From NCBI GenBank assembly GCA_902522865.1, contig CABYXC010000001.1:1-64000 (forward strand): a stretch of DNA of 64,000 bases, given 5' to 3'. Below, piece by piece: positions 43,594 to 52,730 of the stretch (position 1 is the first letter of the stretch; every line of letters begins with the position of its first letter). The notes beneath the pieces are model-generated. The model did no database searches. It had not been told where the DNA came from and saw only the letters and a program-made list of their open reading frames with translations. Both the position numbers and the translations under genes were made by a program. This DNA comes from an uncultured Alphaproteobacteria bacterium (GTDB lineage Bacteria > Pseudomonadota > Alphaproteobacteria > HIMB59 > GCA-002718135).

Positions 43594-44106
43594 ATGCTTA
43601 CAAAGACAGATTTATTTGAATTACTTAGTGTAAAAAATAAAGAATTTCAAATTCATGATCATGATCCTTTATTTACAGTTGAAGATTCTGAAAATCTAAG
43701 AGGTGAAATTAAAGGGGCGCATACAAAAAATTTGTTTTTAAAAAACAAAAAAAATAATTTTTTTCTTTTTAGTTGTGATGAAAATGCAAAGGTTGATTTA
43801 AAGCTATTTTCTAAATCTATCGATGCTAAGAATTTATCATTTGCTAATGCTGAATATTTAGAACAACTTTTGGGTATAAAGCCAGGATCTGTCTCACCAT
43901 TTGCCCTTCTTAACGATAAAGATAATATTGTTGAATTTTACTTAGATGAAAAACTTTTTGATAGTGAAATAATTAACTTCCACCCTCTAATAAATACCAC
44001 AACTATAAGTATTAAAACTTTAGAGTTTATTAACTTCCTCCTTGAAAATAATAAAAAAATTCATATTTTCTCACTGGATAGTTATAGTATAGTCAAATCT
44101 TTATGA
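43594..44106 (+). CDS. Prolyl-tRNA editing protein (YbaK/PrdX type)
   Basis: A 170-residue stand-alone editing domain that removes wrongly attached amino acids from tRNA-Pro. It reads FQIHDHDPLFTVEDSENLRGEIKGAHTKNLFLKNKKN, then the conserved LGIKPGSVSPFALLNDKDN and FYLDEKLF. The active-site Lys region (TKNLFLKN) is present. Length is normal. Overlaps the following gene by four bases. Confidence 0.9.
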   Translation: MLTKTDLFELLSVKNKEFQIHDHDPLFTVEDSENLRGEIKGAHTKNLFLKNKKNNFFLFSCDENAKVDLKLFSKSIDAKNLSFANAEYLEQLLGIKPGSVSPFALLNDKDNIVEFYLDEKLFDSEIINFHPLINTTTISIKTLEFINFLLENNKKIHIFSLDSYSIVKSL

Positions 44107-44969
44107 ACGAAAATACAAATATAATAGATGTTACTGAAACAGAGTTTAATGACCAGGTTATTGAAGCAAGTGAGAATAAATTAATTGTTGTTGATTTTTG
44201 GGCTCCTTGGTGTGGTCCTTGTAAACAATTAACACCAATTTTAGAAAAAATAATATCAAAATCAGTAGATAAAATTACCTTAGTAAAAATTAATATCGAT
44301 GAAAATCAACAAATTGCTGCGCAATTAAGAATTCAATCAATTCCTACAGTGTATGCATTCAAAGATAAACAAATTGTAAATGCATTTCAGGGCGTTATTT
44401 CTGAAGGCCAGATTATTGAATTTATTGAAAAATGCTTAGGATCTAAAATTAATGAAGACTTCACTGAATTTTATAATGAAATAAAAAGCGCTATGGCTGA
44501 AAATAAGTTTGAACAAACTAAAGACACTCTTCTAGAATTTATTTCTAAAAACTCAGATGAAATTAAAGGTATTTGTTTTTATTTAGAATGTTTGATCGAG
44601 CTTAAACAATTTGAAGAGGTTGAGGTGTTCATTAGTTCATTAGAAAAAGATGTACAAGAAAAGGATGAGGTTAAACAGGTTTTAAAAAAGATGGAAATTG
44701 TGAAAAATAATTCATCCGGACCAAATATTGATGAGTTACTTGGTAAGCTTGAAAATGAACCAAATAATATCGATTTAATTTTAGAAATATCTGATAAATA
44801 TTTTTCGATGAAAAAATATGAAAATGGAATGGATTTGCTTCTAAAAAATTATCCAAAAGACAAAGATAGTATAAAAAATAAGATGGTAGAGTTTTTTGCT
44901 GTACTTGGAAATAGTGATCAAGTTACTATTCAATATAGGAAAAAACTTTCACAATTAATGTTTTCATAA
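44103..44969 (+). CDS. Thioredoxin-TPR protein (CnoX/YbbN type)
   Basis: A 288-residue protein with an N-terminal thioredoxin domain (VVDFWAPWCGPCKQLTP at about 30-46; cis-Pro region IQSIPTVYAF) and a C-terminal helical-repeat part of about 170 residues. This is the architecture of CnoX, a redox-linked holdase chaperone. The CGPC pair is intact, unlike the SxxC of E. coli CnoX. The next start follows by one base. Confidence 0.9.
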   Translation: MNENTNIIDVTETEFNDQVIEASENKLIVVDFWAPWCGPCKQLTPILEKIISKSVDKITLVKINIDENQQIAAQLRIQSIPTVYAFKDKQIVNAFQGVISEGQIIEFIEKCLGSKINEDFTEFYNEIKSAMAENKFEQTKDTLLEFISKNSDEIKGICFYLECLIELKQFEEVEVFISSLEKDVQEKDEVKQVLKKMEIVKNNSSGPNIDELLGKLENEPNNIDLILEISDKYFSMKKYENGMDLLLKNYPKDKDSIKNKMVEFFAVLGNSDQVTIQYRKKLSQLMFS

Positions 44970-44970
44970 A

Positions 44971-45564
44971 ATGGAAATCCCAATTTTTCCTTTAAACGGA
45001 GCCGTCCTTTTTCCAGGAACAAGCTTGCCTCTGAATATATTTGAAAAAAGATATATTGAGATGGTTGACTTCGCTCTTTCAAAAGAAAGGTGTATAGGTA
45101 TGATACAAACTAATGAAAAAAATAGACTCTATAATATTGGATGTATTGGAAAAATACATAATTTTAGTGAAACATCAGACGGAAGGTATTTAATTAGCTT
45201 ACAAGGCACTAATTGTTTTAAAGTTAAGAAGGAGTTAGAAAAAAAATATAAATTTAGGTTAATAGAGGCTGAAATGCTAGAGTTTGAAGAAGATAAAAAA
45301 CTCATAAATGAAAAACAAAAAAATAATCTTCTCGAACAATATAGACAATATGTAAAAGTAAAAAAAATTAACCTAAACATAGAGGAAATTCAAAATATAG
45401 ACTTTAACCAAATAATTAAGTTTATTGCAATGATTTCACCTTTTAGCGACATCGAAAAACAAGTTCTTTTAGAAACAAAAAATTTAAGTGATTTTTATAT
45501 GAAACTACAATCAATTTTAGAGCTAGAAATCGTGGAAGGAAATAATAATAAAACTATTAATTAA
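44971..45564 (+). CDS. Lon substrate-binding-domain protein
   Basis: A 197-residue protein equal to the N-terminal domain of Lon without ATPase or protease parts: IPIFPLNGAVLFPGTSLPLNIFEKRYIEMV at the start, IGCIGKIHNF and GRYLISLQGTNCF. Common in alphaproteobacteria next to the thioredoxin-TPR gene. Function is not proven. Its last four bases overlap the convergent Ubi hydroxylase gene. Confidence 0.88.
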   Translation: MEIPIFPLNGAVLFPGTSLPLNIFEKRYIEMVDFALSKERCIGMIQTNEKNRLYNIGCIGKIHNFSETSDGRYLISLQGTNCFKVKKELEKKYKFRLIEAEMLEFEEDKKLINEKQKNNLLEQYRQYVKVKKINLNIEEIQNIDFNQIIKFIAMISPFSDIEKQVLLETKNLSDFYMKLQSILELEIVEGNNNKTIN

Positions 45565-46742
45565 TTAACCCCCATAGCAAAATCACTGATTTTATTTTTA
45601 ATCTTTTTACTTCTCTCTATTAAATTTATAGCCGAGAATCTTGCATGATTAAAGATTGAATTGTCAAACTTAAAGATGCTATCAACTTTATCGGTGATTT
45701 GGTATAGTCTATAAGCTTTGAAAAAGTTATCTTTTTGAAATTCTTTACAAAATATCTCATCCCCCAATTCCAAGCCTAGAGAATTGTACTTTTTGACAAG
45801 ATTGTATAAACTTTCTACATCTTTCATTCCTAGATTCCAACCTTGTCCCGCGATTGGATGAAATGAATGGGCTGAGTCGCCTAGATAAACAATTCTTTTT
45901 TCAAAAAACTTTGAATTTAAATGTGCTTTTAGTGGAAAGGTTTGTTTTGTAATTATTTTATTTATTTCACCTATACTCCCTTTGATTTTTTTATTTAAAA
46001 TAGAAATAATTTTATTGTCATCTAAAGATAATAATGAGTTTATAAATTCATTAGTATTTGTCCAAACTATAGAGCTTTGAAAATAATTTTTATTTTTTTG
46101 CATTGGAAGGATTGCAAGAGGGCCATTATTAAAGAAAAACTCGAAAGCAATATTATTGTGATTTTTTGAATGATAAAAATTTATTACAATTGCTTTTTTT
46201 TTATAATCTTTACTATAAATCGGTGTTTTAAAAATTTTTCTAATTGAGCTATTTTTCCCATCAGATGCCAATAAAAGGTTTGAATTAACAAAGAAATTAT
46301 TTTGCTTTGATATAATTCTATTATCTTCATAAAAAATATCTTCAAGTCTTACATTATTGAAAATTTTTACATTATTTTGTTCTTTTAATTTTCTATATAA
46401 AATATCAAGTATAAATTCATTTTTAACTATGTATCCCAAATTTGATTTTCTTCTTTGGTTATCAAAATAAATTTTATTTGATTGATTTCTGTCTATTATT
46501 TGAATTTTTTTAATTGGTTCTGCATAATTACCAATTTCTTTCCAAATATTTATTTCTTCAAGAAATTTTTTTGTTCCCTCAGATATTGCGGTAGTCCTTT
46601 TATCTAATATTTTTTTGTGATTAAATTTAGCTTTTTGTTCTAAAATAACAACTTTAGTACCAAGTTTAGAAAGTGAATAGGCTATCGATGCGCCTATAAG
46701 TCCTCCACCAACAATATTAATGTTTGATTGAATTTCTTTCAT
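45561..46742 (-). CDS. UbiH/UbiF/Coq6-type FAD hydroxylase
   Basis: A 393-residue flavin mono-oxygenase of ubiquinone synthesis. NIVGGGLIGASIAYSLSKLG (FAD), LLLASDGKNSSIRKIF in the central DG motif, and IVYLGDSAHSFHPIAGQGWNLGMKDVE, the GD motif of the family. Which ring position it hydroxylates cannot be decided by eye. Divergent from ftsK with 47 bases between. Confidence 0.9.
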   Translation of the reverse strand: MKEIQSNINIVGGGLIGASIAYSLSKLGTKVVILEQKAKFNHKKILDKRTTAISEGTKKFLEEINIWKEIGNYAEPIKKIQIIDRNQSNKIYFDNQRRKSNLGYIVKNEFILDILYRKLKEQNNVKIFNNVRLEDIFYEDNRIISKQNNFFVNSNLLLASDGKNSSIRKIFKTPIYSKDYKKKAIVINFYHSKNHNNIAFEFFFNNGPLAILPMQKNKNYFQSSIVWTNTNEFINSLLSLDDNKIISILNKKIKGSIGEINKIITKQTFPLKAHLNSKFFEKRIVYLGDSAHSFHPIAGQGWNLGMKDVESLYNLVKKYNSLGLELGDEIFCKEFQKDNFFKAYRLYQITDKVDSIFKFDNSIFNHARFSAINLIERSKKIKNKISDFAMGVN

Positions 46743-46789
46743 AATTTTCTTCGAATTACCATAATCTAAATGTATTACAATCTAACTAT

Positions 46790-49024
46790 ATGTTCAAGTA
46801 TGGTTCATTTAGGAATTTTGTATTTAAATTTATATTAGGAATAATATTATTTGGATTTGGCTTAATTTATCTTACTAGTCTTTATTCATATTCTCCAAAT
46901 GACCCAGGGTTTAACCAATTAAATTACAATACAAATAATAGTCAGATTGAAAATCTTTTAGGTTTGTTTGGTGCACATTTATCAAGTTATTCATTAGTTT
47001 TTATTGGTACTCTAAGCTACTTATCAGCAATTTTTATAATACTTGAAGGTGGAAAATTATTATTAGGTATAATTAGTCGACTTATAATATTAAAATTTGT
47101 ATCTAATATAGGTGGAATAATATTCATCAATTTTTCATTAAAATCTGTTGATATTACATATCTAAAGACAGGCTTAATTTCGCAGTTCTTAATTGATTTA
47201 TTTACAAATATTAATTTATCTTTAGCAGAAAATATTTTTGTTTATTTTATCATAATTTTTTTAGTTTTTATTTTTGGTATAATTTTAATACTCTTATCTT
47301 TTAGCATAAAGTTTGCCTTGATAAATAAGATCGCTTCTCTTTTAAAAATTCTTAGATATTTTAAAGTTATATTTTCTTTATTTAAATTACTTAAATTTAT
47401 AAAGTTTAAAAACAAACCGATGAAGAAAATTTTAAGAAGTGAGCCGACAATAAAGAAAAAAAATTATGTCAATCTAAACAGAAGAAATGATACAAAGTCT
47501 AAATCTGCAAAACAACTTGAATTGGATAATTTTAGCTATAGTCTTCCTTCAAAAGATATTCTCTCAAAATCAAATTTAAAAAACGCCAAAAATAGAGAAG
47601 CTGATAAATTAAATACAGATGCAGCTATGAAATTAGAAAAGGCTCTTTCTGAATACGGTGTTGATGGCAAAATAGTTGGTTTCAGTAGTGGGCCGATTGT
47701 GACTTTGTTTGAATTTGTTCCGAATGCAGGAATTAAATCTAGTAAAGTAATAGGTTTATCAGATGATATTGCTAGAGCAATGTCATCCATATCTGCTAGA
47801 ATTTCAACTCAGCCAGGAAAAACCAGTCTTGGTATTGAGATTCCTAATGCCAGAAGAGATAGCGTTTTATTTGGAGATTTAATTGAGGAAGAAGAGTTTG
47901 AAATGGAGAGTGACTCTCTTACACTAGCCTTAGGTAAAGATATATCAGGTAAAAATGTTTTTACAAACTTGGAGCGTATGCCTCACCTTTTAATAGCTGG
48001 CACAACTGGTTCTGGTAAATCAGTAGGTATAAACACAATGATATTGAGTATACTTTATAAGTTTAAACCTAATGAATGTAAGTTGATTTTAATAGATCCT
48101 AAAATGCTAGAATTGAGTGTTTATGAAGATATTCCACATTTATTAACACCAGTTGTAACCGATCCAAAGAAAGCAGTATTTGCACTTAAGTGGGTAGTAA
48201 GAGAAATGGAAAATAGATATAAATTAATGAGTTCATTAAACGTAAAAAATATTGATTCCTATAATGACAAGGTGTTTAGGACAATCTCTTCCGGAAGAAA
48301 ATTATATCGAGAAGTCCAAACCGGAGTTGATGATAACACAAGGATGCCTATAATTGAGAAACAAGAAATACTTCTAGAAAAAATGCCTTACATAGTTGTT
48401 GTAATTGATGAAATGGCAGACTTAATGATGGTTGCTGGAAAAGAAGTTGAGTCATTAATTCAAAGACTGGCACAAATGGCAAGAGCATCTGGTATTCATT
48501 TAATTACCGCAACTCAAAGACCCAGCGTTGATGTAATTACTGGAACAATAAAGGCAAATTTTCCCAGTCGTGTAAGTTATAAAGTATCAAGTAAATTTGA
48601 TAGTAGAACAATCCTTAACGAAATGGGGGCTGAACAATTACTAGGCAGCGGTGATATGTTGTTCTTGGAGAATGGTGGTATAATAAAAAGATTGCACGGG
48701 GGTTATGTTTCAGAAAATGAAGTTGATAGAGTTGTTAGCCACATTAAAAAACAAGCCACATTTGATCATAGTAAAGAAATATCTTTGTCAGAAAATGATT
48801 TAAATACCTCGGCTAAAGATGATTTAATATCTAGTAACAGTGATGAACTATACAGTAAGGCTGTTGAAATCATTATTAAACAACAAAAAGTTTCAACCAG
48901 CTATTTACAAAGGTATCTACAAATTGGTTATAATAGGGCAGCTAGAATAGTTGAAAAAATGGAAGAAGATGGAATTATAAGTGAAGTAAATAGTGCAGGT
49001 AAGAGACATGTTCTTAAAAAATGA
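46790..49024 (+). CDS. ftsK: DNA translocase FtsK
   Basis: A 744-residue septal translocase that clears chromosome termini. About four membrane segments in residues 10-175, a short basic linker, then the motor: LIAGTTGSGKSVGINTMIL (Walker A near 404-415), YIVVVIDEMADLMMV (Walker B) and ITATQRPSVDVITGTIK. The C-terminal winged-helix gamma domain (LYSKAVEIIIKQQKVSTSYLQ and following) would read KOPS. The linker is short, so it is a compact form. Followed by lolA, the usual order in alphaproteobacteria. Confidence 0.97.
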   Translation: MFKYGSFRNFVFKFILGIILFGFGLIYLTSLYSYSPNDPGFNQLNYNTNNSQIENLLGLFGAHLSSYSLVFIGTLSYLSAIFIILEGGKLLLGIISRLIILKFVSNIGGIIFINFSLKSVDITYLKTGLISQFLIDLFTNINLSLAENIFVYFIIIFLVFIFGIILILLSFSIKFALINKIASLLKILRYFKVIFSLFKLLKFIKFKNKPMKKILRSEPTIKKKNYVNLNRRNDTKSKSAKQLELDNFSYSLPSKDILSKSNLKNAKNREADKLNTDAAMKLEKALSEYGVDGKIVGFSSGPIVTLFEFVPNAGIKSSKVIGLSDDIARAMSSISARISTQPGKTSLGIEIPNARRDSVLFGDLIEEEEFEMESDSLTLALGKDISGKNVFTNLERMPHLLIAGTTGSGKSVGINTMILSILYKFKPNECKLILIDPKMLELSVYEDIPHLLTPVVTDPKKAVFALKWVVREMENRYKLMSSLNVKNIDSYNDKVFRTISSGRKLYREVQTGVDDNTRMPIIEKQEILLEKMPYIVVVIDEMADLMMVAGKEVESLIQRLAQMARASGIHLITATQRPSVDVITGTIKANFPSRVSYKVSSKFDSRTILNEMGAEQLLGSGDMLFLENGGIIKRLHGGYVSENEVDRVVSHIKKQATFDHSKEISLSENDLNTSAKDDLISSNSDELYSKAVEIIIKQQKVSTSYLQRYLQIGYNRAARIVEKMEEDGIISEVNSAGKRHVLKK

Positions 49025-49604
49025 GAGATATTTATTAGTATTAATTTTGCTTACGTGTCTTTTTTTATCAAAAAATATTCATTCAAACCCAAACGATATA
49101 AATAAAATTATAGATTATTTAAATTCCTTAAAATTTTTTTCAGCTTCCTTTATACAAAATGATGGTGAAGATTTAAGTGAAGGCAGGGTGTATATTGGAG
49201 AAAAAAGAGTGAGAGCAGAATATATTTTACCAACTAAAATTTTAATTATTTTAGATAAAGATAAAGCAATGTATTACAATTATGAGCTTGAAGAGGATGA
49301 GTTTTTTAATCCTAAAAATACAAATGCTTGGTTTTTTTATGATCTATTTAGAAACCCCTATTTTTTAAAAGATAGTTTGGTAGAACTAAAGGATAATGAA
49401 ATAATTCTTGAAAAGGTTGGAGTTGATAGCGAACAAAATAATTATTTAATAAAAACATTCTTTGAAAACAACCCTTTAATACTAAGAAAAGTAGAGGTTC
49501 TTATTAATGACAATTTTCTCCAACTGTCAATATTTGATCATGAATATAATAAAGAATTTGATAACAGTTTTTTTAAACTTATAAATCCTAAACTTCTAAA
49601 TTAA
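49008..49604 (+). CDS. lolA: Outer-membrane lipoprotein carrier protein LolA
   Basis: A 198-residue periplasmic chaperone from ATG 49008, which has an AGGTAAG ribosome site; an in-frame GTG lies 15 bases earlier. Signal peptide of about 26 residues (LLTCLFLSKNIHS). Mature start reads INKIIDYLNSLKFFSASFIQND as in LolA, followed by GRVYIGEKRVRAEY and YYNYELEED. It overlaps the end of ftsK by 17 bases. LolB is not in the window. Confidence 0.82.
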   Translation: MFLKNERYLLVLILLTCLFLSKNIHSNPNDINKIIDYLNSLKFFSASFIQNDGEDLSEGRVYIGEKRVRAEYILPTKILIILDKDKAMYYNYELEEDEFFNPKNTNAWFFYDLFRNPYFLKDSLVELKDNEIILEKVGVDSEQNNYLIKTFFENNPLILRKVEVLINDNFLQLSIFDHEYNKEFDNSFFKLINPKLLN

Positions 49605-50200
49605 GGTTTGATTAACAACTTGTCCCTTCTTGATTGTATTTTTATTGAGGTATTAATTTGATTCATTTTTTTTCTTATTCTCGTTAGATGACTTTCCAGT
49701 GAGTTTGTTTGGATGCTATTTTTGATATTTAAAATATTCTCTTTAATAAAATCTTTGTTGGTTTCTTTTTCACTTATTAAATGTGTTAGTATTTCCACCT
49801 CTACCTTAGTAAGATAGCAAAATAAGTTATTTTTAGTATTTGTTAATTTTTCATTTTCAATAAATATGTCATGAAAATAAACTTTTAAGTTTTCTACAAA
49901 ATTTTCAATTAGTGTTTTAATTTTGCTTATTGACAAAGGTGTTTGTATAAAATTATTTTTTTTATTTATAAAGTTTATATTTTTAATATTCGATACGATT
50001 AAATAATTGCCACTTATTTTTTCAAGATTCATAATTTTAAAATCTTCCTCATTGTTTAAAATCATAATACTTGGCCTCATATGTTTTTCTAAAACTTGAA
50101 ATTCATCTAAATCAAATAAAAATAAATTATAGTCTGATAATAATTCGCTTAAGAAAGATTTAATTTTTCTATTTGCGTATATATTGATTGAATACTTCAA
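49601..50200 (-). CDS. Response-regulator-like protein with degenerate receiver domain
   Basis: A 199-residue protein. The C-terminal third (LTKVEVEILTHLISEKETN, SLESHLTRIRKKMNQ) matches an OmpR-type winged helix. The N-terminal half has strand/helix spacing like a receiver but lacks the acidic pair and phospho-acceptor Asp in the expected places, so phosphorylation is unlikely. DNA targets unknown. Alphaproteobacteria have similar orphan proteins in the ftsK-lolA neighbourhood. Overlaps lolA by four bases (convergent) and the yggS stop. Confidence 0.6.
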   Translation of the reverse strand: MKYSINIYANRKIKSFLSELLSDYNLFLFDLDEFQVLEKHMRPSIMILNNEEDFKIMNLEKISGNYLIVSNIKNINFINKKNNFIQTPLSISKIKTLIENFVENLKVYFHDIFIENEKLTNTKNNLFCYLTKVEVEILTHLISEKETNKDFIKENILNIKNSIQTNSLESHLTRIRKKMNQINTSIKIQSRRDKLLIKP

Positions 50201-50835
50201 ATTCTCTTACCAAATAAAATTGTGCCAAGCCTAATATACTTTGGTTTAAAGTTTAATGCACTCTCATAATCATCACTCATTCCAATACTTAATTCAGCAA
50301 TATTATTTTCATTTGCTAAAAGCTTTAATTTACCAAAATGAAACTTTGGATCTTCATCTATTGGTGGTATGCACATCAAGCCGCTTATTGATAATTTCAT
50401 TTCACTTTTTAAAAAAAACAAAAAATCTTTTGTATCTTCTGGAAAAATTCCACTTTTTGTTTTTTCTTTACCAGTATTAATTTGAAGAAAGATTTTCTTG
50501 TGTTTAAGTAAATGTTTATATTTGGAAAATTCCTTTGCTATTTTTTCTCTGTCTAAAGTATGAAATACGTCAAATAATGAAAGGGCTGCTTTGACTTTAT
50601 TTGACTGAAGCGGTCCTGTTAAGTGTAGCTCTATTTTAGGATTATTTTGCTTAATTGTTTGGAATTTTTCTTGTGCCTCCTGGACCCTATTTTCACCAAA
50701 TATATAAACTCCTTGGTTAATTGCCTCTAGTATACTTTCGGTAGGGTGATTTTTAGATACAGCCACTATTTCAGTAGAATTGCTGGTTTTTTTTAAAAAA
50801 TCGTTGATTTCATTGAATTTTTTAATATTAAACAT
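50197..50835 (-). CDS. yggS: YggS family pyridoxal-phosphate homeostasis protein
   Basis: A 212-residue PLP-binding barrel with no known catalysis, controlling free PLP. VAVSKNHPTESILEAINQG holds the PLP-Lys; FGENRVQEAQEKF, LHLTGPLQSNKVKAAL and ELSIGMSDDYESAL are family blocks. ATG 50835 is preferred: the earlier in-frame ATG (50862) lies in a hairpin (ATGTTGT, A6, ACAACAT at 50843-50862). Confidence 0.92.
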   Translation of the reverse strand: MFNIKKFNEINDFLKKTSNSTEIVAVSKNHPTESILEAINQGVYIFGENRVQEAQEKFQTIKQNNPKIELHLTGPLQSNKVKAALSLFDVFHTLDREKIAKEFSKYKHLLKHKKIFLQINTGKEKTKSGIFPEDTKDFLFFLKSEMKLSISGLMCIPPIDEDPKFHFGKLKLLANENNIAELSIGMSDDYESALNFKPKYIRLGTILFGKRI

Positions 50836-50897
50836 AAATTTGATGTTGTAAAAAAACAACATTATTTGAAAAATTATAATAATTTATTATGCTTTTT

Positions 50898-50926
50898 TTG
50901 AAATTTATTCAATTTTTAAATAATAA
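50898..50926 (+). promoter_or_regulatory. Porin promoter, sigma-70-like
   Basis: TTGAAA, 17 bases, TAATAA. The expected start near 50933 precedes two palindromes in the leader. A strong ribosome-binding site AAAAGGAG follows before the ATG at 50989. Confidence 0.7.
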
Positions 50927-50933
50927 GCTCTTA

Positions 50934-50972
50934 ATACAAGTTTGTTGCTTGTATTTAATGAATATTCATTAA
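50934..50972 (+). promoter_or_regulatory. Two adjacent palindromes in the porin 5' leader
   Basis: ATACAAG-(7)-CTTGTAT at 50934-50954, then the perfect 18-base palindrome TTAATGAATATTCATTAA at 50955-50972, ending about six bases before the ribosome-binding site. Either an operator pair or stabilising hairpins at the 5' end of the mRNA. Confidence 0.65.
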
Positions 50973-50988
50973 CTCAAAAGGAGTAATT

Positions 50989-52029
50989 ATGAAAAAAGAA
51001 CTATTAATTGGAACTGCTCTAGTTTCTACGCTTGGTGCTGCTTCAGTTGCTGAAGCTGTAACGGCTACTATGAGTGGTAACCACCAAACTGGTGTTGAGT
51101 TTGATTCACCTACAAGTGGAACAGACACAAATGCTCAGAAAAATGATAACAACTTTACTGTGTCATTATCTGAAACTACTGATGGTGGTATGACTATTTC
51201 ATCTAGCTTTAAAGTAATGGATGAAAATACTAAAGAAGACTATGATGCTGGATTTACTTTAGCGTTTACTGATGGATCAAAACTTGATGTATTAAACGCT
51301 GGTAACGCAGCTGGTTCACATGCTGTTTCTATTCCAGGTTCAGCGGGTGCGGAAGGTGTAACAGTTACAACTTCTAACAGCGCTTCTACTGGTTTAGACT
51401 TTATGACTGGCTCAACTGCATTAGGTATTGAGTATCACACTGCTGCTGACTTCTTAGCAGATGGTTTAAAAATGTCTTTCTCTGCATCAACTGATTCAGG
51501 AAAGACTAATGAAGCATCTTACAGAACAGACAGTCACGTTGCGATTGGTGCAACTTACGTAACTGACCTAGGTGACAGTGCTGTAACTATTGGTGCTGGT
51601 TATACAGCTCAAGAAGGTTCTACTACTGGTTTCTCACCAACTAGTGATCCAGGCGGAATGCACGTAGGTGTAAGTGCTGTAACTGGCGACTTAACTGTTG
51701 CTGTTGGTTTTGCTGATGGTGATACAGTCGGTGGTGACGGAGATGCATTAGAAGTTGCTGGTGATGTTGTTAGTGCTGGTGTGAAGTATGTTACTGGAGA
51801 CCTAACATTTAATGTTGGTTTTGCATCTGGTACTGCAGCTGATGGTACTATGGGTACAGCAGGAACTACTGATGACTCATTAGACTCAACTTCTGCTAGT
51901 GTTTCATATGCTGTAGCTGCTGGTGTAACTGCAATTCTTGGTTATACTGATGTTGATTCAGCAGATGAAGGTTCTAATGATGATACTGATGGATCTGCAT
52001 GGTACATCGGTGCAAACATGTCATTCTAA
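50989..52029 (+). CDS. Outer-membrane porin
   Basis: A 346-residue protein with a clear signal peptide (residues 1-23, ending SVAEA), alternating hydrophobic strands rich in Gly, Asp, Thr and Ser, and a C-terminal Phe (YIGANMSF), the sorting signal for the outer membrane. Fits alphaproteobacterial general porins, with about 16 strands expected. Codons are biased to GCT, GGT, ACT and GTT and G+C is above that of neighbouring genes, as in highly expressed genes. Strong ribosome-binding site. Flanked by its own promoter and terminator. Confidence 0.93.
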   Translation: MKKELLIGTALVSTLGAASVAEAVTATMSGNHQTGVEFDSPTSGTDTNAQKNDNNFTVSLSETTDGGMTISSSFKVMDENTKEDYDAGFTLAFTDGSKLDVLNAGNAAGSHAVSIPGSAGAEGVTVTTSNSASTGLDFMTGSTALGIEYHTAADFLADGLKMSFSASTDSGKTNEASYRTDSHVAIGATYVTDLGDSAVTIGAGYTAQEGSTTGFSPTSDPGGMHVGVSAVTGDLTVAVGFADGDTVGGDGDALEVAGDVVSAGVKYVTGDLTFNVGFASGTAADGTMGTAGTTDDSLDSTSASVSYAVAAGVTAILGYTDVDSADEGSNDDTDGSAWYIGANMSF

Positions 52030-52050
52030 TCTTAGATTTAATATCTTTAA

Positions 52051-52082
52051 AAACGGCACTTTAATTAGTGCCGTTTTTTTTT
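52051..52082 (+). terminator. Intrinsic terminator after the porin
   Basis: AACGGCACT-TTAATT-AGTGCCGTT, a nine-base-pair stem, followed by a run of T. Confidence 0.93.
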
Positions 52083-52122
52083 ATGTTTTACATTTATGCC
52101 CCAATACAATAATTAGATTTGT

Positions 52123-52728
52123 ATGAATATCACTAGGCTAGTTATATTATTCTCTTTATTCTTTGTGTTCTCATGCAATAGCAATAAAAGTGAGGATGAG
52201 ATGAAGGAGCTCTGGTCTAAAGCACAAACTAGGGACTCAATAATTGAGAGGTCAGGAACAAAATTTAATTCAGGTGTGGATATGGATTTAGCAATGACAG
52301 ATGCTGAAACAAGATTACAAAGTGGTGGTGGTTTGTTAGGTAAAGGGGGCATATCATTTAGTGGTATATTGGGTGACGATGATGAAAAAAATATAACAAC
52401 TCAATCAATTAATTTAGGGGTAAATGTTTTTCTATGGAGGGGCGCATTAGAAACTATTGATTTTATGCCTATTAGTTCTGCTGATTCAGTGGGAGGAATA
52501 ATTATTACCGATTGGTACTCAACTCCAAGTAATCAAAATGAAAGGTGTAAGCTAAACATACTTATTTCAGGTAAGGTACTCAAAACTGAAAATTTAAAAG
52601 TAACTTCTTTTTGTCAAGATTTTAAAGACCAAATATGGGTCAGCAAAGAAGTAGATAAAGAAAAAAATGTAAAGATTGAAAACGCGATTTTAAATAAAGC
52701 AAAAAAATTAAAAATTCAATCAAGCTAA
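52123..52728 (+). CDS. DUF3576 lipoprotein
   Basis: A 201-residue protein with lipobox VFSC (signal peptide 1-17). The mature part has the DUF3576 layout: a helical N-terminal piece, a Gly-rich stretch ([15 protein letters not shown]), [29 protein letters not shown] and ITDWYSTP. Lipid anchoring to the inner or outer membrane is expected. It lies just before leuS, the usual place in alphaproteobacteria. Function unknown. Confidence 0.82.
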   Translation: MNITRLVILFSLFFVFSCNSNKSEDEMKELWSKAQTRDSIIERSGTKFNSGVDMDLAMTDAETRLQSGGGLLGKGGISFSGILGDDDEKNITTQSINLGVNVFLWRGALETIDFMPISSADSVGGIIITDWYSTPSNQNERCKLNILISGKVLKTENLKVTSFCQDFKDQIWVSKEVDKEKNVKIENAILNKAKKLKIQSS

Positions 52729-52730
52729 AA

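Noticed and set aside
50836-50862. Nine-residue N-terminal extension of YggS
   Set aside because: The upstream ATG lies within a perfect hairpin, and the conserved domain starts close to the ATG at 50835.
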